Assembly: GCA_902386135.1 (NCBI GenBank)
Contig: CABMIB010000043.1
Span: forward strand, 22,109-86,108
Origin: an uncultured archaeon
GTDB taxonomy: Archaea > Halobacteriota > Methanosarcinia > Methanosarcinales > Methanoperedenaceae
Reading direction: 5' to 3'
DNA length: 64,000 bases
Below, piece by piece: positions 63,233-64,000 of the stretch. The notes below the pieces were generated by a model. It ran no database searches and had not been told where the DNA came from. It was given only the letters and a program-made list of their open reading frames with translations. The first letter of the stretch is position 1. Each line of letters starts with the position of its first letter. The translations under genes were made by a program, and so were the position numbers.

Positions 63233-63547
63233 ATGGAATATGTATATGCAGCGCTCTTATTACACAGCGCAGGAAAGAAAGTTACAGAGGATGGAATTGC
63301 TGCTGTAATAAAAGCAGCAGGAATGGAAGTAGATTCTGTAAGGGCAAAAGCCCTTGTCTCGGCTCTTGAGGGCGTCAATATAGAAGAGGCTATCTCAAAA
63401 GCAGCATTTGCAGCCCCGGCTCAGGCAGCACCAGCAGCCCCAGCAGCAGCGGCAGAGGCGCCGAAGAAGGAAGAAAAAGCAAAAGAGAAGGATAAAGAGA
63501 AGTCTGAAGAAAGTGGAATGGAAGGGCTCGGCGCGTTGTTCGGCTGA
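63233..63547 (+). CDS. rpl12: Acidic ribosomal protein P1 (L12)
   Basis: A 104-residue protein from the ATG at 63233, with AAGGTGAT as ribosome-binding site. An in-frame GTG at 63224 lies within that site and is rejected. The N-terminal dimerisation helices ([20 protein letters not shown]) are followed by an Ala-rich hinge, a charged Lys/Glu linker and the conserved [10 protein letters not shown] tail. It completes the stalk with P0. A T-run after the stop (63563-63570) is the probable operon terminator. Confidence 0.96.
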   Translation: MEYVYAALLLHSAGKKVTEDGIAAVIKAAGMEVDSVRAKALVSALEGVNIEEAISKAAFAAPAQAAPAAPAAAAEAPKKEEKAKEKDKEKSEESGMEGLGALFG

Positions 63548-64000
63548 GTACCGACATTCTTCTTTTTTTGTTATCAATCTAAAGTTTTTTTTTATTATTG
63601 ACCTTAAAGTGTTTTTTAATTATTAATCATAAAGCCCTGGCTATAAAAAAATTTTAACGCTGTTTGATTTTGCACCCGCAACTTATATATACCAATGTGT
63701 GGTAGTGAGGGAAGCTCGATGACCGTGTTGAACGGTCATATGAAACTTAAGAAAACCGGAAAATATTCTGGTTTTTTTAAAAAATATTAAATGATCTCGT
63801 GTATCAAAAAACATACACGAGGGAAAGAGTTATATACGACAAATTACTAATATAGAGCTTCCTGTGTGGTAACAGGAATGTTGTGTTGTTAAAACGCAAC
63901 TACTATTTATCACAATGATAATTCATGGTCAAAATTTGGCGTCGGCTCAGATTATAGGAATAACCTGAATGTGAAGAGCTGTCTTCCAACCATGATACAT
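63548..64000. other. Non-coding tail of the window with at least two promoter-like sites
   Basis: After the P1 terminator I see two TATA boxes (ACTTATATATACC about 63681-63693; AGTTATATACGAC about 63828-63840). Hairpins are CTCGTGTAT/ATACACGAG (63796/63813) and TTCCTGT/ACAGGAA (63859/63872). No ORF with a good start is visible. The last 100 nt may belong to a second RNA continuing beyond the window. Confidence 0.45.
63700..63777 (+). ncRNA. Candidate small RNA with terminator
   Basis: It lies just downstream of a TATA box at about 63681-63693. Hairpin 1 is GACCGT-GTTGA-ACGGTC (63721-63737). Hairpin 2, AAACCGGA/TCTGGTTT, is followed directly by a T-run, like an intrinsic terminator. Promoter, compact fold and terminator together indicate an independent transcript of about 75 nt. 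Function unknown. Confidence 0.5.

Noticed and set aside
1..64000. CRISPR arrays, insertion sequences with transposase, integrase or attachment sites
   Set aside because: I saw no evenly spaced short direct repeats with unique spacers and no transposase or integrase motifs. The tandem repeats found are protein-coding modules.

Overview
The window looks like chromosomal DNA of a methanogen-lineage archaeon, most likely an anaerobic methanotroph of the 'Candidatus Methanoperedens' (ANME-2d) type. That name is an inference. The archaeal assignment is firm: acidic stalk proteins P0 and P1, RNase P subunit Rpp21, an archaeal alanyl-tRNA synthetase, a Ser-His signal peptidase, an archaeal FMN glutamate synthase, a PGF-pre-PGF surface protein and BRE/TATA promoters. 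The methanotroph or metal-reducer assignment rests on the cytochrome load: at least 92 haem-binding motifs in eight genes within the first 31 kb, beside System II (ResB/CcsA) cytochrome c assembly genes.

Layout. 1-9.4 kb (minus strand): resB, ccsA, a small membrane protein and a giant secreted multihaem cytochrome (at least 2,177 residues, at least 44 haem motifs, cut by the left edge) built from a tandem 12-haem repeat. 9.5-14.4 kb: a thioredoxin-like protein, a B12 radical SAM enzyme, a 12-haem cytochrome and a dolichol-phosphate-mannose-synthase-like glycosyltransferase. 14.5-32 kb (plus strand): an extracellular electron-transfer cluster. It holds a pentahaem cytochrome with its own strong promoter, two tandemly duplicated hexahaem cytochromes, then a tightly packed run of an anchored protein, a tetrahaem cytochrome, a membrane-anchored secreted protein, a type I signal peptidase, a 7-haem (+CXXCK) cytochrome and a giant octahaem/Ig-repeat surface protein. 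That last gene is split by one in-frame TAA. Four of these cytochromes share a core (G-x-H-x2-Y, CxKCHGD, C-x2-CH, and CxxCHT followed by V/L-N), so they look like variants of one building block.

32-56 kb: mostly housekeeping genes. These include flavodoxin, a PEBP lipoprotein, a GT-C glycosyltransferase, tRNA-Leu(CAG)-argF, sucCD, an M1-like peptidase/ChaN/PDZ fusion divergent from a chagasin-like inhibitor, argG, a PGF-pre-PGF surface protein, tRNA-Val(UAC), rnp4, a Fic protein with a repeated operator, glutamate synthase, alaS and a TrkA-N/DHH phosphoesterase. 56-59.2 kb is AT-rich and gene-poor, with short coding remnants and a PLD-family nuclease; it looks like a small accessory island. 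59.2-64 kb: rtcA, a long structured non-coding stretch, a winged-helix protein, a truncated tatA, the L1-P0-P1 ribosomal operon and at least one likely small RNA.

How it fits together (inference): ResB/CcsA and the thioredoxin-like protein would attach haem to exported apocytochromes. The cluster's own signal peptidase would process them. The anchored proteins and giant cytochromes would carry electrons across and beyond the glycosylated cell surface. The abundance of N-x-S/T sequons and the glycosyltransferases fit heavily N-glycosylated surface proteins.
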